Translations under genes and position numbers: made by a program
The notes under the pieces: model-generated
Told to the model about the DNA's origin: nothing
The model's database searches: none
What the model saw: the letters and a program-made list of their open reading frames with translations, nothing else
Shown here: positions 15,807 through 25,570 of the stretch, piece after piece
Numbering within the stretch: position 1 is the first letter of the stretch
Layout of the letters: the number at the start of each line of letters is the position of its first letter
DNA from: Cryobacterium sp. Y50
Lineage (GTDB): Bacteria; Actinomycetota; Actinomycetes; Actinomycetales; Microbacteriaceae
Length of the DNA stretch: 64,000 bases
Direction: 5' to 3'
Assembly: GCF_002929805.1 (NCBI RefSeq)
Contig: NZ_PJJM01000105.1
Span: 1-64,000, forward strand

Positions 15807-16556
15807 GTGGGCATACTGGATAACTTTGAAAAGGGATTGGAGCGCGCCGTCAACGGAGCGTTCGCCAAGACCTTTCGATCGGGCTTGCAGCCGGTGGAAA
15901 TTACTTCTGCGCTGCGTCGTGAGCTCGACACCAAGGCCGCTGTAGTCGCGCGGGATCGCATTCTCGCGCCCAATCGCTTCACCGTGCGCATGTCCCATAC
16001 CGACTACACCCGCATGAGCGCGCTCGGCGTGACCCTCATCGATGAGCTCACCGCCCTGCTGCAAAAACACGGCACCGAGCAGCGCTACCAGTTCACCGGT
16101 GGCATCGTGATCACCCTGCAAGACGACGGCAGCCTCAGCGAAGGCCTGGTACAGATCGACTCCAACACGGTCGCGACCACTGTCGCCTGGACACCGGTTC
16201 TCGATATCAACGGCACCCGGTACCCGCTGGTCAAGGCACGTACCGTGATCGGTCGCGGCTCCGATGCAGACATCACCATCGACGACACCGGCACCTCCCG
16301 CCGCCATGTGGAGATTCTCTGGGACGGTGCCCGCGCCCAGGTGCGCGACCTCGGCTCCACCAACGGCTCGCAACTCAACGGCGCCCCGGTCAGCCAGGCC
16401 ATCCTCGAACCTGATTCGATCGTTACCATTGGCCGCACCCGCATCGTGTTCCGCGTGCTCGCGCAGGCCTCCCACGAGACTCCGCGTGCAGCCGGACCGA
16501 CCGACCCCGCCACCGAACGCCATGACATGGGCGGATTCTGGGGGCCGGGCGCATGA
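15807..16556 (+). CDS. fhaA: FHA-domain protein with DUF3662 (FhaA)
   Basis: A 249-residue cytoplasmic protein with a GTG start. The N-terminal DUF3662 (about 1-120) begins MGILDNFEKGLERAVNGAFA. The C-terminal FHA domain (about 145-230) has the phosphothreonine-binding signature VIGRGSDADI, TSRRHVEI and DLGSTNGSQLNG. FHA domains read phosphothreonines placed by PknA/PknB on wall-synthesis proteins; in Mycobacterium FhaA docks to MurJ. It is the first gene of an operon with fhaB (overlap ATGA), pstP, rodA, pbpA, pknA and pknB, the order known from mycobacteria. Confidence 0.93.
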   Translation: MGILDNFEKGLERAVNGAFAKTFRSGLQPVEITSALRRELDTKAAVVARDRILAPNRFTVRMSHTDYTRMSALGVTLIDELTALLQKHGTEQRYQFTGGIVITLQDDGSLSEGLVQIDSNTVATTVAWTPVLDINGTRYPLVKARTVIGRGSDADITIDDTGTSRRHVEILWDGARAQVRDLGSTNGSQLNGAPVSQAILEPDSIVTIGRTRIVFRVLAQASHETPRAAGPTDPATERHDMGGFWGPGA

Positions 16557-17110
16557 ACGTCAGCGAGCTCACCCTGCTGGTGCTGCGCATCGGATTCCTC
16601 CTCCTGCTCTGGATGTTCATCTTCGGCATCGTCTACGCCCTGCGCAGCGACCTGTTCGGCCAGCGCGTGCGCCGCCTGAAAACGGATGCCGCCGCGCCGG
16701 CCTCCGCCGCCGCCTTCCCCGCCGCCGCTGATCCCATTGCAGCCCCCGCACCAGCCCCGGTCACCGTGCCGGTCGCGCGGGCCAGCCCGACCGCCGACGG
16801 TTCATTCGCCACCGCCCAAAACACCACGCGTCTCGTCATCACGAGCGGGCCGAAGGCCGGCACGGAGTTTCCACTCAGCACCGAAACCATCACGATCGGC
16901 CGCTCGGCTGACTCGAGCCTGGTCATCCGCGATGATTACACTTCAACCCACCACGCCCGGCTCATGCTGTGGCATGACGAGTGGATGCTGCAAGACCTCG
17001 ATTCCACCAATGGCACCTTCCTGGCCGGCACCCGCGTCACCGTGCCGACCAAAATTTCCCTGAACGCCACAGTGAAGATCGGCGCCACCAGCTTCGAGCT
17101 TCGGCGGTAA
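16553..17110 (+). CDS. fhaB: membrane-anchored FHA-domain protein (FhaB/FipA)
   Basis: A 185-residue protein. One N-terminal transmembrane helix (about 7-27) is followed by an Ala/Pro-rich linker and an FHA domain (about 97-180) with TIGRSADSSLVIRDDYTSTHHA and DLDSTNGTFLAG. The domain places it on the cytoplasmic face as a phosphothreonine reader for the neighbouring kinases. In mycobacteria the homologue (FipA) helps cell division under stress. The start overlaps fhaA by four bases and the stop is 4 bases before pstP, so coupling is tight. Confidence 0.93.
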   Translation: MNVSELTLLVLRIGFLLLLWMFIFGIVYALRSDLFGQRVRRLKTDAAAPASAAAFPAAADPIAAPAPAPVTVPVARASPTADGSFATAQNTTRLVITSGPKAGTEFPLSTETITIGRSADSSLVIRDDYTSTHHARLMLWHDEWMLQDLDSTNGTFLAGTRVTVPTKISLNATVKIGATSFELRR

Positions 17111-17113
17111 GTC

Positions 17114-18349
17114 ATGGCGACGGTAAGTCACAGCGCAGCCGCGTCCCACGTCGGTAAGGTTCGCTCCAACAATCAGGACTCCGGTTACGCCGGACACACC
17201 CTATTCGTGGTCGCCGACGGCATGGGCGGCCACGCCGGCGGAGACGTCGCGTCGTCGATCGCCACAAAACGCATCATCGAGGCCGACAAGCCCTATCCGA
17301 GTGCCCAGGAAGCCGAATTCGCCCTGCAGGCCGCCCTGATCGGCGCCAACGCCCAGCTGGCCGAGACCGTGTTCGAGCATGCCGAACTCACCGGAATGGG
17401 CACGACCGTCAGCGCCATCGTGGTGCTCGAGAACGAGGTCGCGATCGCCCACATCGGCGACTCGCGCATCTATCTGCTGCGCGACAACGAACTCTCCCAG
17501 ATCACCATCGACCACACCTTCGTGCAGCGCCTGGTCGACAGCGGTCGCATCACCGAGGCCGAAGCCATGGTGCATCCGCGCCGCTCAGTACTCATGCGCG
17601 TGCTCGGTGACGTCGAGGCGAGCCCCGAAATCGACACGTCGATCTTGGCCACGATCGACGGCGACCGCTGGCTGCTGTGCTCCGATGGCCTCACCGGTGT
17701 CGTCTCGCACACCGGCATAGCTTCCGCCCTGGCCAGTGGCGCCAACGCGCAGGATGTCGCCGACCTGCTCGTGAAGGAAAGCCTCGACGGCGGCGCCCCA
17801 GACAACGTGACCGTTGTCATCGTCGATATCGGCGCGGGCGACGGCAGCACGCGCACAGACAGCCCCGTCGTCGTGGGTTCGGCGGCCAATCCGCTCGCCT
17901 TCGGTGAGGAACCCGGCCGCAACCGCCCTCTGCGCATCCCGGCCCTGCGGCTGCACCCGGTACGTGAGACGCACTTCGAACCCGATTCCCAAGATTACCT
18001 CTCTGAACTGATCGAAGAGGATGCCCGCCGCGCGCGCCGCCGCAAGACCACCTGGCTGTTTGGCGTCATTCTGCTGGTGGTCGCGATCGTCGGCACCAGT
18101 ATCCTGAGCTATCAGTGGACCCAGACGCGCTATTTCGTCGGCTCCGAGGGCTCGACCGTAGCGATCTACCAGGGTGTACAGCAAGACATCGGCCCAATCA
18201 AGCTGTCCAGTGTTTACGAGGCCACCGAGATCAGCCTGTCCGATTTGCGCGTCTACGACCGCCAGCAGGTCGAGGAGACCATCAGTGCCGGCTCCCTCGC
18301 GGATGCGCAAGCCATCGTCGAACGGCTGAAGGGTGCGCTCGTTGAGTAA
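17114..18349 (+). CDS. pstP: PP2C-type Ser/Thr protein phosphatase (PstP)
   Basis: A 411-residue protein. The PP2C catalytic domain (about 1-240) has VVADGMGGHAGG, GMGTTVSAIV, HIGDSRIYLLRD, LLCSDGLTG and GGAPDNVTVVIV, which hold the two metals. A linker and one transmembrane helix (about 312-333) come next, then an extracytoplasmic domain. It removes phosphates from PknA/PknB and their targets. It stands between fhaB and rodA and overlaps rodA by 17 bases. Confidence 0.95.
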   Translation: MATVSHSAAASHVGKVRSNNQDSGYAGHTLFVVADGMGGHAGGDVASSIATKRIIEADKPYPSAQEAEFALQAALIGANAQLAETVFEHAELTGMGTTVSAIVVLENEVAIAHIGDSRIYLLRDNELSQITIDHTFVQRLVDSGRITEAEAMVHPRRSVLMRVLGDVEASPEIDTSILATIDGDRWLLCSDGLTGVVSHTGIASALASGANAQDVADLLVKESLDGGAPDNVTVVIVDIGAGDGSTRTDSPVVVGSAANPLAFGEEPGRNRPLRIPALRLHPVRETHFEPDSQDYLSELIEEDARRARRRKTTWLFGVILLVVAIVGTSILSYQWTQTRYFVGSEGSTVAIYQGVQQDIGPIKLSSVYEATEISLSDLRVYDRQQVEETISAGSLADAQAIVERLKGALVE

Positions 18350-19733
18350 AGCATCCGCTCAAAAAATTCGGCCGGCGCCGACCGCCGGGCCGGTACGTCG
18401 TCTGTACCTGCCGCAAAAGCTGCGCAACCTTGAACTGTTCCTGCTGCTGATCGCCTGCTTCATCAACGCGAGCGCGGTCGTGCTCGTGCAGCTTGGCGCT
18501 CTCGGCTACCTCGACCCGACCCTGGTGCTGCTCGGCACCGGCCTGTCGGTTCTGGTCGTCAGCCTGCACGTGGTGCTGCGATTTGTCGCTCGCGACGCCG
18601 ATCCCTTCATTTTGCCGATCGCCACGGTGCTCAACGGCATCGGCATAGCCATGATCTACCGCATCGACATTGCCGACCAAGACAGCGGCTGGGAGAGCGC
18701 CGCCGTGCGCCAAACGGTGTGGAGCGCCCTGGCCATTTTCAGCGCCATCGTCGTGCTGCTCGTGATCCGCAATCACCGGGTGCTGTTTCGATACACCTAT
18801 ATTTTCGGTCTCGTCGGTGTGGTGTTGCTCTTTCTGCCGCTCGTTCCCGGTCTGGGTAAGGAAATCAGCGGCGCCCGGGTCTGGATCGGCTTTGGCAGTT
18901 TCGGCACGTTCCAGCCCGGTGAGATCGCCAAGATCGCCCTCGCCGTGTTCTTCGCCGGCTACCTCGTGCGCAACCGCGACAGTCTCTCCATGGTCGGTAA
19001 GAAATTTTTGGGCGCGCGCTTTCCGCGCTTGCGCGACCTCGGTCCGATTCTCGTGGTGTGGGCCCTGTCGATGTCGGTCATCATCTTTCAGCGCGACCTC
19101 GGAACCGCCCTGCTCTACTTCGGTCTGTTCCTGGTCATGCTCTACCTCGCGACCGGGCGGGTGAGCTGGGTCATCATGGGCATGGGCCTGTTCCTCGGCG
19201 GGGCTCTGCTGGCCAGCCAGACCCTCAACTACGTCAACGGCCGATTCACCAACTGGCTTGATGCGCTCAACCCTAAAGTCTACGAAGCCGAGGGCGGCAG
19301 CTTTCAGCTGGTGCAGGGCTTGTTCGGCCTGGCCAAGGGTGGACTGCTCGGCACTGGTTGGGGCCAGGGCCGCCCCGAACTGACCCCGGTACCGCAGAGT
19401 GACTACATCATTGCGAGCCTCGGCGAGGAGCTCGGGCTCGCCGGAATCTTCGCCATCCTCGCTCTGTACCTCCTATTCGTGGCCCGCGGATTCCGCATCG
19501 GCTTCGCCGGTCAGGATGACTTCGGCAAGCTTCTCGCCGTCGGCTTGGCTTTTGTTGTGGCGCTGCAGTGCTTCATCGTTATCGGCGGTGTCACCCGGGT
19601 GATCCCCCTCACCGGTCTGACCACGCCGTTCCTGGCCGCTGGCGGCTCCTCGCTCGTGGCCAACTGGATCATCGTGGCCTTGTTACTGCGGCTCTCCGAC
19701 ACCGTGCGCAATCAACCCAGGCTGGTGGTCTAG
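18333..19733 (+). CDS. rodA: RodA/FtsW-type peptidoglycan glycosyltransferase (SEDS)
   Basis: A 466-residue polytopic membrane protein with about ten helices and SEDS motifs: PLVPGLGKEISGARVWI with GTFQPGEIAKIALA, then QSDYIIASLGEELGLAG and GVTRVIPLTGLTTPFLAAGGSS. SEDS proteins polymerise lipid II with a partner class B PBP, here encoded by the next gene. The stop overlaps the pbpA start by one base (TAGTG). Overlap with pstP and its place in the wall/kinase operon suggest RodA (elongation) rather than the FtsW of the division cluster. Confidence 0.95.
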   Translation: MRSLSKASAQKIRPAPTAGPVRRLYLPQKLRNLELFLLLIACFINASAVVLVQLGALGYLDPTLVLLGTGLSVLVVSLHVVLRFVARDADPFILPIATVLNGIGIAMIYRIDIADQDSGWESAAVRQTVWSALAIFSAIVVLLVIRNHRVLFRYTYIFGLVGVVLLFLPLVPGLGKEISGARVWIGFGSFGTFQPGEIAKIALAVFFAGYLVRNRDSLSMVGKKFLGARFPRLRDLGPILVVWALSMSVIIFQRDLGTALLYFGLFLVMLYLATGRVSWVIMGMGLFLGGALLASQTLNYVNGRFTNWLDALNPKVYEAEGGSFQLVQGLFGLAKGGLLGTGWGQGRPELTPVPQSDYIIASLGEELGLAGIFAILALYLLFVARGFRIGFAGQDDFGKLLAVGLAFVVALQCFIVIGGVTRVIPLTGLTTPFLAAGGSSLVANWIIVALLLRLSDTVRNQPRLVV

Positions 19734-21184
19734 TGAACCGCGAACTCAAGCGCGTCAGCATCGTTGTGATGCTGATGTTCATCGCCCTGCTCAGCTCTAC
19801 GTCGATCGTGCAGGCTTTTCAGGCCGATAATCTGTCGGCCGACCCCCGCAACACCCGCACACTGTACGACAGCTACCAGGTCGAGCGCGGCGCCATTCTC
19901 GTGGCCGGCGACCCAATCGCCCAGTCCATGCCGGCCGACGACGACTATAAATTTCTGCGCACCTATGCCAACCCAGAATTGTATGCGCCGATCACCGGAT
20001 ACATTCCGATCAACGGCGAACCGACCGGGCTGGAGTTCGCCCTCAATGCCGAGATGACCGGAACCTCCAACTCACAGTTCTTCGACAAGATCAGCGCCCT
20101 CGTCACCGGCCAGGACCCGAAGGGTGCTGCCGTAGAGGTCACCATCGACCCGGTGGCCCAGCAGGCCGCCTGGGACGCCCTCGGTGATTACACCGGATCG
20201 GTCGTCGTGACCGAGCCGACGACCGGCCGCATCCTGGCGATGGTCTCCAAGCCGAGCTTCAACCCGAACCTGCTCACCGTGCACAACAACGCCGACGTCA
20301 CCGCTAGCTACGAGGCCCTTTTGGCCGACGAGAATGACCCGCTGATCAACCGGACGATCAATTCGCTCAACCCACCCGGGTCGATCTTCAAGCTCGTGGT
20401 GACGACGGCCGCCCTCGAGTCGGGCGACTACACGCCGGAGAGCACCTTTCCGAACCCGGCCGTGTACACCGCACCGGGCACGACGAGTAAGATTGAAAAC
20501 TCCAGTGGGTCAACCTGCGGTGCCGGTGAGACGGTCACCCTCGCCACGGCACTGCGCTTGTCCTGCAACATTCCGTTCGCCGAATTGGGCGTTCAGCTCG
20601 GCGACACGGCCATTCGGGGGACCGCTGAGAAGTTCGGCTTCAACAGCAGCTATGCCATTCCGATGGCCGTGACTACGAGCGTGTACCCCGACGGGCTCGA
20701 CGACCCGCAGACCGCTCAGTCAGCTTTCGGCCAGTACGACGTGACCACGACCCCGCTGCAGATGGCCATGGTCAGCGCTGCCATCGCCAATGGTGGCGTC
20801 GTGATGGCGCCCAACCTGGTGCAGGAAATTCTCGCGCCCAACCTCAGCGCCATCCAAACTTTCGAACCGGCAGAACTTGGACGGGTGATGAGCGAAAAAA
20901 CAGCTTCAACACTGACCGCGATGATGATTAACGGCGTTCAGGATGGCGCCGCAAGCAATGCAAGAATAGACGGGGTCGATGTGGCGGGGAAAACCGGCAC
21001 GGCGCAGAACGGGTCTACCGATCCGTTCACACTGTGGTTCACTGGCTTCGCGCCGGCGGACGACCCACAATTTGCCATCACCGTTCTGATCGAGGACGGC
21101 GGAGGAGAAGGACAAACCGGGTTCGGCAACAAACTTGCCGCTCCTGTCGCACAGAAAGTACTAGAGGCGGTGCTTAACAAATGA
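19733..21184 (+). CDS. pbpA: class B penicillin-binding protein (PbpA)
   Basis: A 483-residue transpeptidase with a GTG start at 19733. One N-terminal membrane anchor (about 8-28) leads to a dimerisation region and a transpeptidase domain with the active-site S-x-x-K in [10 protein letters not shown] (about residue 217), the SCN motif and KTG in [10 protein letters not shown] (about 420). It cross-links peptidoglycan outside the membrane together with the adjacent RodA. The mycobacterial homologue needs PknB control. The stop overlaps pknA by four bases. Confidence 0.95.
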   Translation: MNRELKRVSIVVMLMFIALLSSTSIVQAFQADNLSADPRNTRTLYDSYQVERGAILVAGDPIAQSMPADDDYKFLRTYANPELYAPITGYIPINGEPTGLEFALNAEMTGTSNSQFFDKISALVTGQDPKGAAVEVTIDPVAQQAAWDALGDYTGSVVVTEPTTGRILAMVSKPSFNPNLLTVHNNADVTASYEALLADENDPLINRTINSLNPPGSIFKLVVTTAALESGDYTPESTFPNPAVYTAPGTTSKIENSSGSTCGAGETVTLATALRLSCNIPFAELGVQLGDTAIRGTAEKFGFNSSYAIPMAVTTSVYPDGLDDPQTAQSAFGQYDVTTTPLQMAMVSAAIANGGVVMAPNLVQEILAPNLSAIQTFEPAELGRVMSEKTASTLTAMMINGVQDGAASNARIDGVDVAGKTGTAQNGSTDPFTLWFTGFAPADDPQFAITVLIEDGGGEGQTGFGNKLAAPVAQKVLEAVLNK

Positions 21185-22902
21185 GACCCACAGCAGGCCT
21201 CACCTTCGGGGGACGATACGAGCTGCAATCGCGCATTGCGATTGGCGGCATGGGCGAGGTGTGGAAGTCCACCGACCTCGTCATCGGTCGAAGCGTCGCC
21301 ATCAAGATTTTGAAGGACGAATATCTCGGCGACCCCGGTTTTCTTGAGCGCTTTCGCGCTGAGGCCCGCCACGCGGCCCTGGTCAATCACGAGGGCATCG
21401 CGAATGTCTTCGACTACGGCGAAGAGGACGGCAGTGCCTTCCTGGTCATGGAACTCGTCCCCGGCGAAGCCCTGTCGACCATTCTCGAACGCGAGCACGT
21501 TCTTCCGACCGACAAGGTGCTCGACATTGTCGCGCAGACCTCGGCCGCGCTGCACGCCGCCCACGCCGCCGGTCTCGTGCACCGCGATATCAAGCCCGGA
21601 AACCTGCTCATCACGCCAGAGGGCCGGGTTAAGATCACCGATTTCGGCATCGCTCGCATCGCCGACCAGGTTCCGCTCACCGCGACCGGCCAGGTCATGG
21701 GCACCGTGCAGTATCTCTCGCCGGAACAGGCAAGCGGCCACCCCGCATCGCCGACCACCGACATCTACTCGATCGGCATCGTCGCGTACGAGTCACTGGC
21801 CGGACGTCGACCCTTCACGGGCGAGTCGCAGGTCGCGATCGCCATGGCTCAGATCAACGAAATCGCGCCCGACCTGCCGGTGACGGTGTCAGAGCCGGTG
21901 CGCAATCTGGTCTTCGCCTGCCTGGCCAAGAACCCAGCCGACCGTCCGGCGTCGGCGGCGCACCTGGCGCGCGCGGCATCCGCTTTGCGTCGCGGTGACG
22001 TCGCTGCAGCCGCGGTGGCCGTGCCGTCAGTTTTGGGTGGCCTCTCGGCCACGAGTGCCACCATGCTCATGCCCGGTGCCGGTTCCGACCAGGCTACGAC
22101 CATTCTTCCGGCCACCGGCGTGCCCGTCACGCGAGCCTCTGCGGCCGCTGCAGAGGTAGAGGCAGAGAAAAAGAAGCGCAGCCCGTGGACCTGGGCACTG
22201 ATCGCTCTTGTCGCGCTGCTCGTGATCGTGTTGACCGGCACGCTCATCGCCCTGTTCACCCAGAACACCGAGACGCCGGCACCAAACCAGACCACGTCAG
22301 CGCCACCCTCGTCAACCCCGTCGGCCACGCCCTCGGCAACCCCGTCCCCCACGCCGACGCCGTCGCCCACCAATGCGAACACTTCGGTCAATCCGGAAGA
22401 CTTTGTGGGAAAGCCCAGCGCCGATGCCGCCGCCCTGCTTGTTGAGATGGGATTCGTGGCGTTTATCGAAGCCGGAAATGCCGCGGGGTCCGCGGACGAC
22501 GTTGACAAGGTTTATCAGGTCAACCCGCGGGGACCGGTTCCTGCCGGCACGACCGTGACGCTCACCGTTTACGGCGCGTTCCCCACGCCGAGCACGCCGA
22601 GTTCGAAGCCGACGGTGACACCGGTCGCGGTGGCGGAAGACGGCACCGTGACGGTCAGCTGGGGCGCTCAGACCTGTCCCACCGGTCAAACATTGTCGGG
22701 CTACAAGGTCGTCGCCGACGGTGGCGGTGCCAGCGTCGCCGCCGATGGCCTCACCTCAGCGGATGTGCTGACGACAACCGTCACGGCCGGGAATGCGAAC
22801 TTCACAGTGACGTTCAGCTACTTCTGTGGCCAGGTCAGCTCGGATTCCTCGCCGCCCTCTGACACGGTCGTGGTTACCCCTGCCGCCGTCGTCGTCGAGT
22901 AA
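21181..22902 (+). CDS. pknA: Ser/Thr protein kinase (PknA position) with PASTA and fibronectin-like tail
   Basis: A 573-residue receptor-type kinase. The kinase domain (about 10-270) has [17 protein letters not shown], the catalytic loop [10 protein letters not shown] (about 136), the DFG triplet in [10 protein letters not shown] and the APE-equivalent YLSPEQ. A transmembrane helix follows at about 336-358, then a Ser/Thr/Pro-rich linker. One PASTA-like module (about 400-465) precedes a C-terminal domain of about 95 residues with [14 protein letters not shown] and SGYKVVADG, resembling fibronectin type III. Mycobacterial PknA lacks an extracellular domain, so this architecture is notable. ATGA overlap with pbpA. 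Confidence 0.92.
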   Translation: MRPTAGLTFGGRYELQSRIAIGGMGEVWKSTDLVIGRSVAIKILKDEYLGDPGFLERFRAEARHAALVNHEGIANVFDYGEEDGSAFLVMELVPGEALSTILEREHVLPTDKVLDIVAQTSAALHAAHAAGLVHRDIKPGNLLITPEGRVKITDFGIARIADQVPLTATGQVMGTVQYLSPEQASGHPASPTTDIYSIGIVAYESLAGRRPFTGESQVAIAMAQINEIAPDLPVTVSEPVRNLVFACLAKNPADRPASAAHLARAASALRRGDVAAAAVAVPSVLGGLSATSATMLMPGAGSDQATTILPATGVPVTRASAAAAEVEAEKKKRSPWTWALIALVALLVIVLTGTLIALFTQNTETPAPNQTTSAPPSSTPSATPSATPSPTPTPSPTNANTSVNPEDFVGKPSADAAALLVEMGFVAFIEAGNAAGSADDVDKVYQVNPRGPVPAGTTVTLTVYGAFPTPSTPSSKPTVTPVAVAEDGTVTVSWGAQTCPTGQTLSGYKVVADGGGASVAADGLTSADVLTTTVTAGNANFTVTFSYFCGQVSSDSSPPSDTVVVTPAAVVVE

Positions 22903-22979
22903 TTCCCCGATGCCGTGCGGTAATGTAGCGCTCACTGTGCCCAACTCGGGCATTCGTTTTATTGTGGGGGAGTTCGCTC

Positions 22980-24674
22980 GTGCCTGACTCTGGCCGTTTG
23001 ATCGCGGGCCGCTATCGCGTCGGGGCGCTCCTCGGCCGTGGCGGCATGTCCGACGTACATATCGGCACCGATTCCCGGCTCGGTCGCACGGTGGCCATCA
23101 AGTTGCTCAAATCGAGCCTGGCCTCCGACCCGGCGTTTCGCACCCGCTTTCGGCAAGAGGCCCAGGCTGCAGCTCGCATGGCCCACCCGACCATCGTGCG
23201 TGTGTTCGATGCCGGCGAAGAGACCGTCACCGACGACGCCGGTCACGATTCCCAGGTTCCGTTCATCGTCATGGAACACGTCGACGGTCGACTGCTCAAG
23301 GACATCATTCGTGAGGGTCCAATCGAGGCGACCGAGGCCGTACGCATCATCGACGGAGTCCTGACCGCGCTCGAATACTCGCATCGCGCCGGTGTGGTGC
23401 ATCGCGACATCAAGCCCGGCAACATCATGATCACCAAGTCCGGCCAGGTCAAGGTGATGGATTTCGGTATCGCTCGTGCCATCTCCGACTCCGCCACGAC
23501 CGTCGCCCAGACCACCGCCATCCTCGGTACCGCCGCCTACTTCTCGCCAGAGCAGGCGAAGGGTGAGTCCGTCGATGCGCGCACCGACCTGTATTCCACG
23601 GGCGTGGTGCTGTTTGAGATGCTCACCGGGCGGCCGCCGTTCCGCGGCGACACGCCCGTGGCCGTCGCCTACCAACACGTGAGTGAACTGCCGCCAAAGC
23701 CCTCAGCGCTTAATCCCAAGGTGTCGCCGGCACTGGACACGGTCGTGCTGCACGCCCTGGCTAAGGACCGCTTCGCCCGCTATCAAAGTGCCGTCGAGTT
23801 TCGCAATGACGTCGAGACCGCCGGATCCGGCCAGATTCCCGTTCATCGGGCCGGCGACGAGGTCGGTGCCGGCCTGTTCGGGGCTGCGCCGACGGCGATC
23901 ACCGGTTCAGCACTCGCCCTCAAGCAGCTGTCCGAAGACCAGACAATGGTGCGCACTCAGCGTCGCCCTCCGGTGATCTGGGTCTGGGCCGGAATCGTCT
24001 GCGTCGTGGTCATCGTCGTCGCGGTCATGATCTGGGTAGCCAATCTGCAGCCCTCGGTGGAACTGCCCGACAGTTCACGCCAGATTCCAGCACTCACCGG
24101 GCAAACCTATGACGAGGCCCAAAATACCCTCCTCGACCTCGACCTCGGGGCCACGCGTGCCGAGGAGTCGAGCACGACCGTTCCGGCCGACGAGGTCATT
24201 CGCACCGACCCTCCCGTCGACACCATCGTCAATCCCTCTGACGTGATCAAGGTCTTCATCTCTACCGGTCCAGTGCCCGTCGTGGTTCCCGACGTCACCA
24301 ATCAGCCCATAACGGATGCCCAGGCCGCGATCGAAGCGCTCGGTTTCGTTTCCGGGTCGGTCACTACCGAGAACTCACCGACCGTGGCGGCCGATATCGT
24401 TCTGCGGACCGATCCGGCCGCGGCGTCCTCCGAATTCGCCGGCGATACCATCAACTACATCGTGTCGAGTGGCCTGATCACCCTCGGGGACCTCACCGGT
24501 CAGTCCCTGGTTGCCGCGATCGATCTGGTCAGCGCCGACGGCCTCACGCCGAGCTCCAAGCCTGATGACACCTGCGACCAGGAGTCTGGCTCCCCGATCA
24601 AGGCACAGTCGCTGGCCCCCGGAGACGTTCCCCAGCGCTCCGAGATCACCCTGATCTACTGCGCCCGCTCCTAG
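22980..24674 (+). CDS. pknB: PASTA-domain Ser/Thr protein kinase (PknB)
   Basis: A 564-residue kinase. GTG 22980 is preferred over the TTG at 22962 because GGGGGAG lies 8 bases before it. The kinase domain (about 8-275) has [28 protein letters not shown] (about 140) and DFGIARA. One transmembrane helix (about 335-356) precedes three PASTA modules that sense muropeptides or lipid II. It is the master regulator of wall growth with PknA, PstP and the FHA readers. The last gene of the operon; it ends at a hairpin shared with convergent trpG. Confidence 0.95.
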   Translation: MPDSGRLIAGRYRVGALLGRGGMSDVHIGTDSRLGRTVAIKLLKSSLASDPAFRTRFRQEAQAAARMAHPTIVRVFDAGEETVTDDAGHDSQVPFIVMEHVDGRLLKDIIREGPIEATEAVRIIDGVLTALEYSHRAGVVHRDIKPGNIMITKSGQVKVMDFGIARAISDSATTVAQTTAILGTAAYFSPEQAKGESVDARTDLYSTGVVLFEMLTGRPPFRGDTPVAVAYQHVSELPPKPSALNPKVSPALDTVVLHALAKDRFARYQSAVEFRNDVETAGSGQIPVHRAGDEVGAGLFGAAPTAITGSALALKQLSEDQTMVRTQRRPPVIWVWAGIVCVVVIVVAVMIWVANLQPSVELPDSSRQIPALTGQTYDEAQNTLLDLDLGATRAEESSTTVPADEVIRTDPPVDTIVNPSDVIKVFISTGPVPVVVPDVTNQPITDAQAAIEALGFVSGSVTTENSPTVAADIVLRTDPAAASSEFAGDTINYIVSSGLITLGDLTGQSLVAAIDLVSADGLTPSSKPDDTCDQESGSPIKAQSLAPGDVPQRSEITLIYCARS

Positions 24675-24675
24675 C

Positions 24676-24720
24676 CCGCACCCCGCCTCTGCGCCGGAGC
24701 CGGGCTCGGAATGCGGGTGC
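24676..24720. terminator. bidirectional hairpin between pknB and trpG
   Basis: GCACCCCGC near 24678 pairs with GCGGGTGC near 24713 with one bulge, and an inner stem GAGCC/GGCTC extends it. It lies between convergent pknB (+) and trpG (-). No long U-tract is present. Confidence 0.55.
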
Positions 24721-24764
24721 ATTATAGATCATGGTTCCCATTCCGTTAGGTGAGCCCGGAGAAG

Positions 24765-25403
24765 TTAGCTGAGGCGCAACAGCGGGTGCAGGCCCTTCGC
24801 AGTCTCCTGGGCAGACGGCAGCCCGGTCAGGGCGAGCCAGTTGCCAAGCATCCGGTAGCCGCCTTCGGTCAGGACCGACTCCGGGTGAAACTGCACGCCC
24901 AAAATAGGAGCAGTTACGTGCCGCAGACCCATAATGACTCCGCCCTGCGTGCGCGACGTGACGATCAGGTCGCTCGGCACTGTCGACGCGACAACGGCTA
25001 GGGAGTGGTAGCGCGTTGCAGTGAACGGTTGCGGCACACCCTCATAAAAGTCACTGCCGTCATGCGTGATGAGCGAGGTTTTGCCATGCATGAGTTCTTC
25101 AGCATTGGTCACCGTGGCCCCGAAGGCCTCGGCGATGGCCTGATGGCCGAGGCAGACGCCGAACATGGGCAGGTTGGCCGTTAGCGACGCCTCGACGACG
25201 GCGACGGACACACCGGCATCTGAAGGCTTCCCGGGGCCCGGCGAGACGAGCACGCCGTCGTAGTCGGCAATCCGAGCGCCCGCATCGGTCTTCTCGAAGG
25301 AATCGTTGCGCACAACATCGGTGTCCGCGCCAAGTTCCATCAGATACCCGTTGAGGGTATAAACGAAGCTGTCATAATTGTCGATAACCAGAATTCGGGT
25401 CAT
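24765..25403 (-). CDS. trpG: anthranilate/aminodeoxychorismate synthase glutamine amidotransferase
   Basis: A 212-residue class I glutamine amidotransferase. The start is ATG 25403 at MTRILVIDNYDSFVYTLNGY. The triad is complete: Cys in FGVCLGHQAIAEAFG (about 80), and His and Glu in GVQFHPESVL (about 175). It supplies ammonia to TrpE or PabB for tryptophan or folate synthesis. Position next to pknB is conserved in actinobacteria. The start overlaps the stop of the small membrane protein upstream (ATGA). Which synthase partner it serves is not encoded in this window. Confidence 0.93.
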   Translation of the reverse strand: MTRILVIDNYDSFVYTLNGYLMELGADTDVVRNDSFEKTDAGARIADYDGVLVSPGPGKPSDAGVSVAVVEASLTANLPMFGVCLGHQAIAEAFGATVTNAEELMHGKTSLITHDGSDFYEGVPQPFTATRYHSLAVVASTVPSDLIVTSRTQGGVIMGLRHVTAPILGVQFHPESVLTEGGYRMLGNWLALTGLPSAQETAKGLHPLLRLS

Positions 25404-25561
25404 GGGCCGTCTACCGTCGCTTCCTCGCTGTTGAGAATTCCATCGATCCACGGATACACCCAGGTGGCCAGCACGGCCAGTACGGCTACCAGCAGAATCA
25501 GGACCAGAATGATGCGCACCCAGATCGGTCCGGGTAGAACACGCCACAGTGCTGCGTAAAT
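25400..25561 (-). CDS. 53-residue membrane protein with a probable ATT start codon
   Basis: Between the sortase and trpG genes an open frame of 53 codons runs from 25561 to a TGA at 25400 that overlaps the trpG ATG. The protein (YAALWRVLPGPIWVRI, then a hydrophobic helix LVLILLVAVLAVLATW, ending PWIDGILNSEEATVDGP) has one transmembrane segment. No ATG, GTG or TTG start is found before YAALW, since the sortase stop is in the same frame only 9 bases upstream. The best start is ATT 25559-25561, which follows AGGAGG by 5 bases. ATT starts are rare (infC, pcnB). Function unknown. Confidence 0.65.
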   Translation of the reverse strand: MYAALWRVLPGPIWVRIILVLILLVAVLAVLATWVYPWIDGILNSEEATVDGP

Positions 25562-25570
25562 AAGAGCCTC

